From positions 1 through 50,541 of the forward strand of contig JANYCY010000058.1 in assembly GCA_025360045.1 (NCBI GenBank): a stretch of 50,541 nt of DNA, read 5' to 3'. Position 1 is the first letter of the stretch. Each line of letters opens with the position of its first letter. The position numbers were made by a program, and so were the translations under genes. The notes under the pieces were generated by a model that was given only the letters and a program-made list of their open reading frames with translations, ran no database searches and was not told the DNA's origin. Below are positions 26,360 to 34,793 of this stretch, in pieces. Origin of the DNA: Janthinobacterium sp. Lineage in GTDB: Bacteria > Pseudomonadota > Gammaproteobacteria > Burkholderiales > Chitinibacteraceae.

Positions 26360-29077
26360 TTAATTAACCGTAAAGTGGCAGGGGCCGCATAGCACGGAAT
26401 AGGCGTCGTTATATAAGCACCAAGCGGCGTATTCGCCAGGGGCTAGCGTACGGGTGTCAAAGGTGGCGGTCCCATTGGCCGTGCTGATGTATTGCCAGAG
26501 GATAGAGCCCACCGTGCCGGGTGTTGCGCCTACTTTCCAGATGCCGATCCAGTTTTTTGCGTTTAATTTTGAGGGAGGGATGGCGTAGTTAAAGCGGATG
26601 GCCGAGCCTTGTGTGACTACGCTGGTGTTGGTCGAAAACTGATTGACGCTAAAGCGAATGGGGCCGCCCAGCACGGTATTGCTGTTTTTATATAAATACC
26701 AGACGGCATAGTCGCCAGCAGGCAAGTCCTCACTCTTAAATGAGGCAAGTCCTCGCACCAGCGGGGCATATTGCCATTGCAGCGAATTGCCGTTGCCAGG
26801 GGATGTGCCTGCTGCGTAAATGCCGATCCAGTTTTGTGGATCGAGCTGGCCGCTAGGGGCTGTGTAGTTAAAATCGATGGGGCTGCCTTGCGCAATATTG
26901 AGTGCCGTGGCAGAGAGCGGAATGATGGCAGTTTGATTGCGGTTCTTGCCAATAGCAGGGTCGGTGCGGCTGGCGCTACCTGTTTCTACATGGCCTGCTA
27001 TGCGTCGTAGATAGTGTGGGTCGCTATCACTGCTGATGCTGAAATCGTACCAGCCAAAACTGGCTTTAAGTTTGCATTCCACTTGGCGTACTTGGCCTGG
27101 CGCTAAGCTATAGCTCACACCCGCCGCACCATAGGCATTGTCGCTCACCGTGATTTGGCAAGTTTGGATCCCTTCCACATTAGATAATGTCAGCCACAGA
27201 TTGCCGCTGAGCGCATCGTAGGTGGTGGTGATTTCTGGCCGTGCTTTGCCATCGTTGCTGAGGCTGCCTTGGAATTCACGCATAAAGCCATTTGCACCGT
27301 GCACCTTCAGCGCGTACACCTCGCCTTGCCAATTCCAAATTTCTTGCTCAATCCTTTTGCCCGCTTCAACCGTGTAATACCAAGGCCCATCCGTGCGAGT
27401 GGGAGCGTAGACGATATAAGCGGCGGCAACGAAGCCGGTGTTGGCAAAAGAGAGCTCAACTTGCCTACTGTGATTGACCTTTGCGCTGACCGATAAAGCG
27501 TAAGGCAGAGCGCAGGCGTAGCGAGTGCCGGTGGCCGTTGGGCAAGGCTCTTGCTTTGGCAGGGTCTGAGTGGCGGGTGGCTCAGGATAGGGCAGGCCGC
27601 TTACTTTGCTATAGTTTGCAGTTTTGGGGACAGATGCGGGCCATGTGCTATTGGGGCGTTTAAAATCAAAGGCTGAGGTGAGATCGCCACAGACTGCGCG
27701 TCGCCATGGTGAAATCAGCTCACAGCTGACATCGCTGCGGTTTTTGCCTAGTCCCGCCACCAGCCATTCTTCAAGAAAACGAATCTTAGAAGTGTGGTCG
27801 AAAAGTTGCGAGCAAACTCGGCCGCCCTTGCTCCATGGTGAAATAATCAGCATAGGTACGCGTGGCCCTAGGCCGACCGGCTCACCGTTATAGTTTTCAT
27901 ATTGGCCGATATCGCCGAGCGTGGTCTTGCCCATATTGTCGTTAAGCGGTGCCAGATCGGACGGCACATGGTCAAAGAAGCCATCGTTTTCGTCGTACAT
28001 CAATAGAAAGACGGTTTTTGACCATACTTCAGGATTGGCAACCAGTGCGGCTAATAAGCGTGCCGTCAGATTTTCACCGGCATTAGGCGAATTAGGTGCG
28101 TGCTCGGTGTAATCATTGGGCGCGCAAATCCATGAAACCTGCGGTAGACGATTATTACGTACATCGTCGCTAAAGGCATTGACGAGCCAGTCGCCCTTGG
28201 TGCCCGCGTAATTGGCCTCGCTCGAGCCAGCTGCGTGGGTGCGGGCTTTTTGAAATAGAGGGGATTGGCTGCCGAGTGCGCTGCCATCGGCGTTGACACG
28301 GAAGTTTTTAAAATAGGCGAGATAATTGTCGCCGTAGTTATCCCATTCTTGATAAACCTTCCAGCTGACCTGATTGGCTTCCAGAATCTCAGCATAGGTG
28401 CGCCAGTTTGGCGCGCTTTGAGTGACCTTGGGATCAAGATTGTCGTGCTTAGGATCGGTATTGTAATAGCCCGCCGCATCGATGTTATACAAGCTGCCCA
28501 TGCTGCTTAACCAGCCTTGGCTCGTGCCTGTTAGGGAGTACATGCGGTTGGGATCGGTCGCGCCAAAAATGGAGCAATGGTAAGCATCACAAATGGTAAA
28601 AGCATCGGCGAGTGCGTAGTAAAAAGGCAGATCTCCCCGATCAAAATAACCCATGGTTTGAGGTGTTTTTTGCTTGACCCAAGCATCCCAGCCCTGCCAA
28701 GTGTCTTGCGAGCCTTTCCATGAGTGATTGGTGCCAACCGACAGCGCGCTGGTGTTTTTTGCGTCAAAATGAAAAGGTAAAACATGGCCGCCGTTGGCGT
28801 CGGGCTGATACCAAACCGGCTTGCCGCTAGGCAGGGTGATCGCCCGTGGATCATCAAAGCCGCGCACGCCAGAGAGCGATCCAAAGTAGTGATCAAAAGA
28901 GCGATTTTCCTGCATAAAAATCACTACATGCTCTACATCGGCAATCGTTCCCGTGGCGTTATTGGCAGGAATCGCCAGCGCTTGCTGGATTAAGCCTGGC
29001 AGCCAACCACTGGCAACAGTTGTGCCCGCTGTTGCCGCTGCAAAGCTTAGAAAACTTCGCCTGTCTTTTGAAAACAT
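26360..29077 (-). CDS. Tat-exported phosphocholine-type phospholipase C with two extra C-terminal repeats
   Basis: A 905-residue exoenzyme of the acid phosphatase-related phospholipase C family (PlcN/PlcH type). Residues 1-36 are a Tat signal with the twin arginine DRRSFLSF. ENRSFDHYFG at 57-66 is the N-terminal active-site signature; DANGGHVLPFHFD, DPNRMYSLTG and LLMYDENDGFFDHV are also typical. Two DUF756-like domains follow from about residue 520. Known relatives are about 690-730 residues; here residues 725-816 and 817-905 are two tandem repeats of a domain with NWIGIY/W, LQWQY and GDYAVWYLY segments. It would hydrolyse phosphatidylcholine or sphingomyelin outside the cell. ATG 29077 follows AAGGATC. 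Confidence 0.92.
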   Translation of the reverse strand: MFSKDRRSFLSFAAATAGTTVASGWLPGLIQQALAIPANNATGTIADVEHVVIFMQENRSFDHYFGSLSGVRGFDDPRAITLPSGKPVWYQPDANGGHVLPFHFDAKNTSALSVGTNHSWKGSQDTWQGWDAWVKQKTPQTMGYFDRGDLPFYYALADAFTICDAYHCSIFGATDPNRMYSLTGTSQGWLSSMGSLYNIDAAGYYNTDPKHDNLDPKVTQSAPNWRTYAEILEANQVSWKVYQEWDNYGDNYLAYFKNFRVNADGSALGSQSPLFQKARTHAAGSSEANYAGTKGDWLVNAFSDDVRNNRLPQVSWICAPNDYTEHAPNSPNAGENLTARLLAALVANPEVWSKTVFLLMYDENDGFFDHVPSDLAPLNDNMGKTTLGDIGQYENYNGEPVGLGPRVPMLIISPWSKGGRVCSQLFDHTSKIRFLEEWLVAGLGKNRSDVSCELISPWRRAVCGDLTSAFDFKRPNSTWPASVPKTANYSKVSGLPYPEPPATQTLPKQEPCPTATGTRYACALPYALSVSAKVNHSRQVELSFANTGFVAAAYIVYAPTRTDGPWYYTVEAGKRIEQEIWNWQGEVYALKVHGANGFMREFQGSLSNDGKARPEITTTYDALSGNLWLTLSNVEGIQTCQITVSDNAYGAAGVSYSLAPGQVRQVECKLKASFGWYDFSISSDSDPHYLRRIAGHVETGSASRTDPAIGKNRNQTAIIPLSATALNIAQGSPIDFNYTAPSGQLDPQNWIGIYAAGTSPGNGNSLQWQYAPLVRGLASFKSEDLPAGDYAVWYLYKNSNTVLGGPIRFSVNQFSTNTSVVTQGSAIRFNYAIPPSKLNAKNWIGIWKVGATPGTVGSILWQYISTANGTATFDTRTLAPGEYAAWCLYNDAYSVLCGPCHFTVN

Positions 29078-29169
29078 CTTTGATCCTTACATAAAAAACA
29101 GGGGATCATAGGTTGTTAAGATGACATGGGCTTTGCATAAATATGACAGCTGTCCTTGCTTGAAATGGC

Positions 29170-30069
29170 TTAGTCCTCTGCGCTAATGGACGCTTGCACT
29201 AACAGCCAATCAAACACCTGCTGCACAATTTCTGCTCGTGGCTGACCCACCACCTTGGATATCCACCAGCTTGGGCCACTGAGACGTGGGTAGTCACTAA
29301 GTAGCACGAGGTGGCCTTGTTCTAAATCACCCGTGGCAAGTAAGCGGGGCATGCAGGCGATACCTCGGCCACGTAATACGGCGTCGAGCAGCAGGCGAGG
29401 GTCGTCGTAAATGGCTTGTTTACGAAAGCGGCCAAGCTGCTCACGGAACAGTTTCGCGGTGCGATCATGGGTCAGCATGGCTTCTAAGCACAGCAAGCCT
29501 GTGTGCAAAGGGTGTTGCTCCTGCGGCAGTTGTGTCAGCTGCTGGGCGAGGGGCGCCGAGCAGACGGTGATCCATTCATCTTGCAAAAACGGCCGCTCTA
29601 GTAAGCCTGCTTCTTGAATTGGCCGATCACCAATTGCGATATCTACATCTACTTCATCAATAAAACGCGCTGTTTCATCGCAAGAGAGCACAAGGCAAAG
29701 ATCGGGCAGGGCCGCTTGCAATAGATCCAGTTTGGGCTGCAGCCAGCCGTGCAAGAGAGGGGCAGGGCAGACAAGGGTGACAAGGCCCGGGTCAAGATAA
29801 GTAGCGATGCTGCTTAAGCCGTTTTGTAGCATCTCGATCGATTGCCGCACGCTACGTTGCAGTACCTCTCCGGCCACGGTGAGCTCTACGCCACGGCCAA
29901 CCCGGTGAAATAGCGGCTGGCCTAATTGCTTTTCTAAATCACTGATCTGATGGCTAATCGCCGATTGTGATAGGTAAAGCTCGTCGGCGGCTCGCGAGAA
30001 ATGCCCGAGGCGGGCGGCGGCTTCAAAGCCGATAAGGAGCTTTAGCGAAGGAATACGCTGGGCAGACAT
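29170..30069 (-). CDS. LysR-family transcriptional regulator (GcvA-like)
   Basis: A 299-residue DNA-binding regulator. The helix-turn-helix at about residues 8-65 (SLKLLIGFEAAARLGHFSRAADELYLSQSAISHQISDLEKQLGQPLFHR) is of the GcvA subgroup; the C-terminal part is the LysR substrate-binding domain. It is divergent from the first agmatine-deiminase gene (278 bases apart), a usual layout for a LysR protein and its target, and also directly upstream of the phospholipase gene on the same strand (92 bases). Its inducer is not known. Confidence 0.9.
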   Translation of the reverse strand: MSAQRIPSLKLLIGFEAAARLGHFSRAADELYLSQSAISHQISDLEKQLGQPLFHRVGRGVELTVAGEVLQRSVRQSIEMLQNGLSSIATYLDPGLVTLVCPAPLLHGWLQPKLDLLQAALPDLCLVLSCDETARFIDEVDVDIAIGDRPIQEAGLLERPFLQDEWITVCSAPLAQQLTQLPQEQHPLHTGLLCLEAMLTHDRTAKLFREQLGRFRKQAIYDDPRLLLDAVLRGRGIACMPRLLATGDLEQGHLVLLSDYPRLSGPSWWISKVVGQPRAEIVQQVFDWLLVQASISAED

Positions 30070-30263
30070 ATGAGAAAACCTAATCAGTTATAGCAATAAA
30101 CATCAGTATTCATCAAGTATGCCATGGATGCACAATGCTTTCTTGTTCAGCACATTGCGGCTATCCCTTGGTGCTTGTGTTGCGGCTGTTTTAAGCCTTG
30201 TATAAATAAGGCCAAAAAAATCCGGCTCGAAATGACATCCCAAAATAGCGTACTCAAAAAGAT

Positions 30264-30296
30264 CGTCATCCCCGATAAAACCATTCGGGGATGACG
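30264..30296. repeat. Short copy of the TCATYCCCGA palindromic repeat
   Basis: CGTCATCCCCGA (30264-30275) and TCGGGGATGACG (30285-30296) form a perfect 12-base stem around a 9-base loop. It ends 51 bases before the agmatine-deiminase start. Same outer arms as the copies at 34132-34193 and 45121-45194. No T run follows. Confidence 0.75.
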
Positions 30297-30347
30297 TGGG
30301 CGTCGTTTCGGGAAGTTAATATGGGCCAAGTTCTAAGGAGTACAAAG

Positions 30348-31490
30348 ATGAATACTCGTCGTTTATTCTTGAACCGCTGCTTTCAGGGCGGCGGCCTCAT
30401 TTTACTGGGGCCAGTACTGAGTGCTTGCGGTGGAGGCGGAGGAGGGGAAAGTAACGAGGCGGTTATTCCAACGCTTCCCCCAACGGCTACCGGTTGGCTA
30501 ATGCCAGACGAGGGTGCGCCGCATAAGGCGACATGGATGGCGTTTATTGCCGATGAAGTGATTTGGGGCCGCTCATTGCAGGGCCCTATACAAGATGCAC
30601 TGGCCCGTATCGCTAATGCCATTGTGCAGTACGAGCCGGTGAATATGCTGGTGCGTCAGCAGGATGTTGCTTTGGCAAAGCAGAAGCTGGACCCGAAAGT
30701 GCGGCTGATTGTGCAGGATTTAGACGATTTATGGCTGCGTGATACCGGCCCCGTTTTTGTGAGTAATTCTCAGGGGGAAAGGGCGGGCGTCAACTTTAAT
30801 TTCAATGGCTGGGGCAAGAAGCAGGTGTTTAGTCAGGATGGTCAGGTGGCTGCTGCGGTGACAGGGCAGGCGGGCGTCAGAATGCTCAGCACTAAGCTGG
30901 TGCTGGAAGGCGGCGGGATTGAGGTGGATGGCAAAGGCACGGCCATTATTACCGAGAGTTGTGTATTGAATGCCAATCGCAACCCCAGCTTGAGTAAGGC
31001 GGCTTGCGAGGCCGAGCTTAAAACGCTATTAGGCATTCGCAAAGTGATTTGGTTGCCAGGCATTGCGGGCAAAGATATTACCGATGGACATGCCGATTTT
31101 TATGCGCGTTTTACCAAGCCGGGCGTGGTGGTTTGTGGGCTTGAAACGGACCCTGGCTCTTTTGATTACGCCGTCACTCAGCAACATTTGGCTATTTTAC
31201 GCACCGCCACCGATGCAGATAATCAACCATTACAAGTGCATGTGCTGGAGGCCCCCGTAAAGACTCGGCCTCATTACGCGAGTAAAGATTTTGCCGCAGG
31301 CTATATCAATTTTTATGTGGTGAACGGGGCGGTGTTTATTCCTGAGTTTGGTGATGCCAAGGCAGATGAAGCGGCCAGATTGCAAATAAAAGCACTCTTT
31401 CCCAGTCGGGCGATTGTGCAGATTAATATTGACCCGATTGCGGCAGGGGGTGGCGGTATTCATTGCACCACCCAACAAGAGCCAGCTTAA
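30348..31490 (+). CDS. Agmatine deiminase-family lipoprotein with Tat signal (copy 1)
   Basis: A 380-residue member of the agmatine deiminase / Porphyromonas-type peptidylarginine deiminase family. The family hydrolyses a guanidino group, for example agmatine to N-carbamoylputrescine and ammonia. Active-site segments are DLWLRDTGPVF, NFNGWG, LEGGGIEVDG, DITDGHADFYARF and GGGGIHCTT with the nucleophile Cys373. Unlike cytosolic AguA, it starts MNTRRLFLNRCF with a twin arginine and a lipobox LSAC at Cys27 followed by six Gly, suggesting a Tat-exported lipoprotein. ATG 30348 follows an ideal AAGGAG by 7 bases; an in-frame start at 30291 is rejected. Followed after 21 bases by a paralogue. Confidence 0.88.
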   Translation: MNTRRLFLNRCFQGGGLILLGPVLSACGGGGGGESNEAVIPTLPPTATGWLMPDEGAPHKATWMAFIADEVIWGRSLQGPIQDALARIANAIVQYEPVNMLVRQQDVALAKQKLDPKVRLIVQDLDDLWLRDTGPVFVSNSQGERAGVNFNFNGWGKKQVFSQDGQVAAAVTGQAGVRMLSTKLVLEGGGIEVDGKGTAIITESCVLNANRNPSLSKAACEAELKTLLGIRKVIWLPGIAGKDITDGHADFYARFTKPGVVVCGLETDPGSFDYAVTQQHLAILRTATDADNQPLQVHVLEAPVKTRPHYASKDFAAGYINFYVVNGAVFIPEFGDAKADEAARLQIKALFPSRAIVQINIDPIAAGGGGIHCTTQQEPA

Positions 31491-31511
31491 GCCTTTTAAA
31501 ATGGAAAAAAA

Positions 31512-32621
31512 ATGACAACACGACGCGATTTTTTAAAGCAGAGTTTATTAGGTTCTGGGCTGTTGATGGCTGGATCGGTCGCGGGCCCATTGAGTCCTTT
31601 TGCGTTTGCCGCATCAGATAGCGGCTGGCATATGCCCGATGAGGGCGAGCCACATGCTGCAACTTGGATGGCATTCGGTCCGAGTGAAGATGTGTGGGGC
31701 AAGCGTTTGCAGTCTGGCGCACAGGATAATCTGGCCACCATTGCCGCTGCGATTTCCTCCTATGAAACCGTCAATATGCTGGTGCGTGAAGAAGACTACG
31801 ATGTAGCAGTGAGTAAATGCAGTGGTCGGGTTAAATTGATTGTGCAGCCGATTGATGATTTATGGATGCGGGACACTGGGCCGGTTTTTGTGCGGAATAG
31901 CCAAGGGCGGGCGGCTGCGGTTGATTTTAATTTTAATGGCTGGGGCAATAAACAAGCGCATCAGCGCGATGCTGAAGTGGCCGATTTTGTTGGCCAATAT
32001 AGCCATACCAAAATGCTGGAAACGCGCTTGATTTTAGAGGGTGGTGGCATTGAGGTAGATGGCGAAGGCACGGCCATTATTACCGAAAGTTGTGTGCTAA
32101 ACGCCAATCGCAATCCTCGCGTGAGCAAGGCGCAGTGCGAGGCCGAGCTAAAACGCCTGCTCGGTGTCAGTAAAATCATTTGGTTGCCCGGCATTGCGGG
32201 GCGCGATATTACCGACGGACATACCGATTTTTACGCCCGTTTTACCAGCCCCAGCGTGGTGGTGGCTGGTTTTGATAGCGACCCTTCTTCTTTTGACCAT
32301 GCCGTAACCAAGCGCCACTTAGAAATACTACGCAAAGCCACCGATGCCAAAGGTCGCAAGCTAAAAGTAATGGTGCTGCAAGGGCCTTCGTCTGTGCGTA
32401 AAAAATATGAAAACAATGATTTTGCCGCAGGGTATATTAATTTTTACGTGTGTAACCACGCCGTGATCGCCCCTGAATTTGGCGATGTAAAAGCTGACCG
32501 CAATACTAGGGATATTCTGCGAGATCTATTCCCTGAGCGCGAAGTGGTGATGCTGAATATCGATGCCATTGCGGCAGGCGGCGGGGGGATTCATTGCACG
32601 ACCCAGCAGCAGCCTGCTTAG
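31512..32621 (+). CDS. Agmatine deiminase-family protein with Tat signal (copy 2)
   Basis: A 369-residue paralogue of the previous gene. The N-terminus MTTRRDFLKQSLLGSGLLMAGSVAGPLSPFAFA is a textbook Tat signal with cleavage near residue 33, and no lipobox, so a soluble periplasmic or secreted enzyme is expected. Conserved segments: GWHMPDEGEPHAATWMAF, DDLWMRDTGPVF, NFNGWG, LEGGGIEVDGEGTAIITESC, DITDGHTDFYARF and GGGGIHCTT with Cys362 as nucleophile. The two copies are alike along their whole mature length, which points to tandem duplication, with different membrane attachment. Substrate in the periplasm (free agmatine or protein/peptide arginine) is open. Confidence 0.88.
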   Translation: MTTRRDFLKQSLLGSGLLMAGSVAGPLSPFAFAASDSGWHMPDEGEPHAATWMAFGPSEDVWGKRLQSGAQDNLATIAAAISSYETVNMLVREEDYDVAVSKCSGRVKLIVQPIDDLWMRDTGPVFVRNSQGRAAAVDFNFNGWGNKQAHQRDAEVADFVGQYSHTKMLETRLILEGGGIEVDGEGTAIITESCVLNANRNPRVSKAQCEAELKRLLGVSKIIWLPGIAGRDITDGHTDFYARFTSPSVVVAGFDSDPSSFDHAVTKRHLEILRKATDAKGRKLKVMVLQGPSSVRKKYENNDFAAGYINFYVCNHAVIAPEFGDVKADRNTRDILRDLFPEREVVMLNIDAIAAGGGGIHCTTQQQPA

Positions 32622-32930
32622 GATGGATGTTAACCCTGTCAACTTGTAGGGTGGGCACACAGACTTTATCGTGCCCACGCGGCTTAAGCGATGAACGCGT
32701 GGGCATAAAGGCATGCCTACCCTGCATTTTGTTGCGTAGCGCTGTTGAAACTCATCAGCTACTGTTTAAGCATATTAAAGGTAGACGGATTTCACCCGCT
32801 CTACGAATACGTTAGCAAGGCTCCGTGCCTTCTCTTCGCATGCCTTGCACCGGCTTACTCCTATCCAACAGTACTTATGGTCTATCCTCAGTTAAACTAT
32901 CATCTGTGTCTTATTTAAGAGAGCTTAGCC
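32622..32930. other. Intergenic region between deiminase copy 2 and coaBC, with palindromic repeat
   Basis: About 310 bases without a gene. From 32644 to 32722 it holds a palindromic repeat: TTGTAGGGTGGG (32644-32655) at the left end, GTGGGCAC (32651-32658) with GTGCCCAC (32671-32678), and an alternative stem CCCACGCG (32674-32681) with CGCGTGGG (32696-32703), closed by CTACCCTGCA. The remaining part must hold the coaBC promoter; no hexamers are clear. Confidence 0.65.
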
Positions 32931-34112
32931 ATGAGCCAAAAACGCATCGTACTTGGGATCACCGGCGGCGTTGCCGCGTATAAATCTGTTGAACTGGTGC
33001 GCTTACTCACGAAAGCGTCTTATGAAGTTCAAGTGGTGATGACCGAGGCAGCAACCCAGTTTGTTGGACCCGTTACCTTTCAAGCGGTATCGGGCCGCCC
33101 TGTGTTTATTGATCTATGGGATGGCCGTGCACCGAATAATATGGCGCATATTGATTTAACCCGTGGTGCGCACGCCATTGTTGTGGCCCCAGCTACGGCG
33201 GATTTTATGGCAAAAGTGGCCAATGGTTTTGCTGATGACTTGCTGTCTACCTTGGTGGCGGCTAGAGATTGCCCGCTATTATTAGCGCCCGCCATGAATC
33301 GGCAAATGTGGGAAAACCCGCCAAATCAACGCAATGTGGCACAGCTGATTTCTGATGGCGTGCATATTCTGGGACCAGGCGAGGGCGAGCAGGCCTGCGG
33401 CGAAATAGGTCTTGGCCGGATGCTGGAGCCTGAAGCTTTGTTGCAGCATATCGAGGCTTTTTTTCAGCTGAAATTACTGGCGGGTAAACGGGTATTGATT
33501 ACCGCAGGCCCCACATTCGAGCGCATCGACGCCGTGCGTGGCATCACCAATAGCAGCTCTGGGAAAATGGGTTACGCCATTGCCCGTGCAGCTTGGGAGT
33601 CGGGTGCAGATGTGGTGCTGGTGTCAGGCGAAACCGCTTTAGCCGTACCGCTAGGCTGCCGCCGTATTGATGTGGTGAGCGCCGAAGAAATGCTGCAAGC
33701 CGTGAATGCCGAGGTAGAAGAAGCCAATATCTTTATCAGTGTGGCCGCTGTTTCTGATTACTACGTGCTTAATCCTTCTGAGCAAAAAATCAAAAAAGAT
33801 GCGCACATCTTGACGCTAGAGTTGGGCCCTAATCCGGATATTCTGGCTAATATCACGGCGCGAGATAATCCGCCATTTTGCGTAGGCTTTGCTGCCGAAT
33901 CTGAAAACCTGCTGGAATACGCAGAAGCCAAGCGCAAACGCAAAAAACTACCGCTGCTGGCGGCTAATTTAGTGCAAAACGCGATGGGCTCTGATGAAAA
34001 TGAAATTATTTTGCTTGATGATGACGGTGAAACCCGATTAACTCGCGCCCCCAAGCTCGATGTGGCGCGTCGCTTGATTGCGCATATCGCACGGCTTTAT
34101 CAGAAAAGATAA
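32931..34112 (+). CDS. coaBC: Bifunctional CoaBC (phosphopantothenoylcysteine decarboxylase / synthetase)
   Basis: A 393-residue cytoplasmic flavoprotein that carries out two steps of coenzyme A synthesis: CoaB joins 4'-phosphopantothenate and cysteine using CTP, CoaC decarboxylates the product. The N-terminal FMN domain begins RIVLGITGGVAAYKSVELVR and contains PAMNRQMWENP and the active-site Cys156 in GEQACGEIGLGRM. The C-terminal CoaB half begins near LAGKRVLITAGPTFERIDAVRGITNSSSGKMGYAIA. Length and layout are normal. Its last 20 bases carry one arm of a 16-base direct repeat. Followed by dut, a frequent neighbour. Confidence 0.96.
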   Translation: MSQKRIVLGITGGVAAYKSVELVRLLTKASYEVQVVMTEAATQFVGPVTFQAVSGRPVFIDLWDGRAPNNMAHIDLTRGAHAIVVAPATADFMAKVANGFADDLLSTLVAARDCPLLLAPAMNRQMWENPPNQRNVAQLISDGVHILGPGEGEQACGEIGLGRMLEPEALLQHIEAFFQLKLLAGKRVLITAGPTFERIDAVRGITNSSSGKMGYAIARAAWESGADVVLVSGETALAVPLGCRRIDVVSAEEMLQAVNAEVEEANIFISVAAVSDYYVLNPSEQKIKKDAHILTLELGPNPDILANITARDNPPFCVGFAAESENLLEYAEAKRKRKKLPLLAANLVQNAMGSDENEIILLDDDGETRLTRAPKLDVARRLIAHIARLYQKR

Positions 34113-34246
34113 GGATTGCTTTGATTAAATGCTCATCTCCGAATGTGTCGGATGGGCCAGCGTAGATGCTGGATGTTGTCAATCGGGGATGAGTAAGTAC
34201 TTGCTCATGGTTGTATTCGATCATCCGTGTGGCTTTATCAGAAAAG
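34093..34246. repeat. 16-base direct repeat bracketing a palindromic repeat, between coaBC and dut
   Basis: GGCTTTATCAGAAAAG occurs at 34093-34108 (end of coaBC) and exactly at 34231-34246 (dut leader). Between them lies a palindromic repeat: CTCATCTCCGA (34132-34142) and TCGGGGATGAG (34183-34193), with an inner CCAGCG/ GCTGG pair. The inner element is related to 45121-45194. The repeat may be a trace of insertion or local duplication. Confidence 0.75.
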
Positions 34247-34255
34247 GTAAAAAAA

Positions 34256-34705
34256 ATGTCTCAGATTGATGTAAAGATTTTAGATGGTCGCTTGAAAGAA
34301 AACCTACCGCAATACGCCACCAAGGGCTCGGCAGGCCTTGATCTGCGTGCTTGCCTTGATGTGCCGATGGAGCTGGCGCCAGGGGCTACTCAGCTGGTGC
34401 CAACCGGTATGGCGTTGCATTTGGATGATCCGGGCCTTGCCGCCATGATTCTGCCACGCTCTGGCCTTGGCCATAAGCACGGGATTGTGCTGGGCAATTT
34501 GGTGGGTTTGATTGATTCAGATTACCAGGGACAGATTTTTGTCTCGGTCTGGAATCGCAGCCATGTGCCGTTCACCATCCAGCCGATGGAGCGCATCGCC
34601 CAGCTGGTGATTGTGCCGGTGGTGCAGGTGGAATTTAATCTGGTCGATGAATTTGCCGATTCAGATCGTGGCGAAGGGGGGTTTGGTAGCACGGGCAAGC
34701 ATTAA
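34256..34705 (+). CDS. dut: dUTP diphosphatase
   Basis: A 149-residue trimeric dUTPase that converts dUTP to dUMP, preventing uracil in DNA and supplying thymidylate synthesis. The five family motifs are present: [44 protein letters not shown] and the C-terminal [12 protein letters not shown]. Start ATG 34256 gives the usual N-terminus ([10 protein letters not shown]); an upstream in-frame ATG at 34211 is rejected. A terminator follows at 34746. Confidence 0.97.
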   Translation: MSQIDVKILDGRLKENLPQYATKGSAGLDLRACLDVPMELAPGATQLVPTGMALHLDDPGLAAMILPRSGLGHKHGIVLGNLVGLIDSDYQGQIFVSVWNRSHVPFTIQPMERIAQLVIVPVVQVEFNLVDEFADSDRGEGGFGSTGKH

Positions 34706-34745
34706 TTTAGTTGCCAGAGCGATGGCTGCTAGCAGCCTGAAAAAG

Positions 34746-34768
34746 ACGGGGGCAGTGCCTCCGTTTTT
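34746..34768 (+). terminator. Terminator after dut
   Basis: ACGGGGGC (34746-34753) pairs with GCCTCCGT (34757-34764, one G-U pair) around a 3-base loop, followed by a T5 run. The 14-base perfect palindrome at 34724-34737 (GGCTGCTAGCAGCC) lies just before it. Confidence 0.8.
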
Positions 34769-34793
34769 CATTCTAGAGCGACTATATTGCGGC

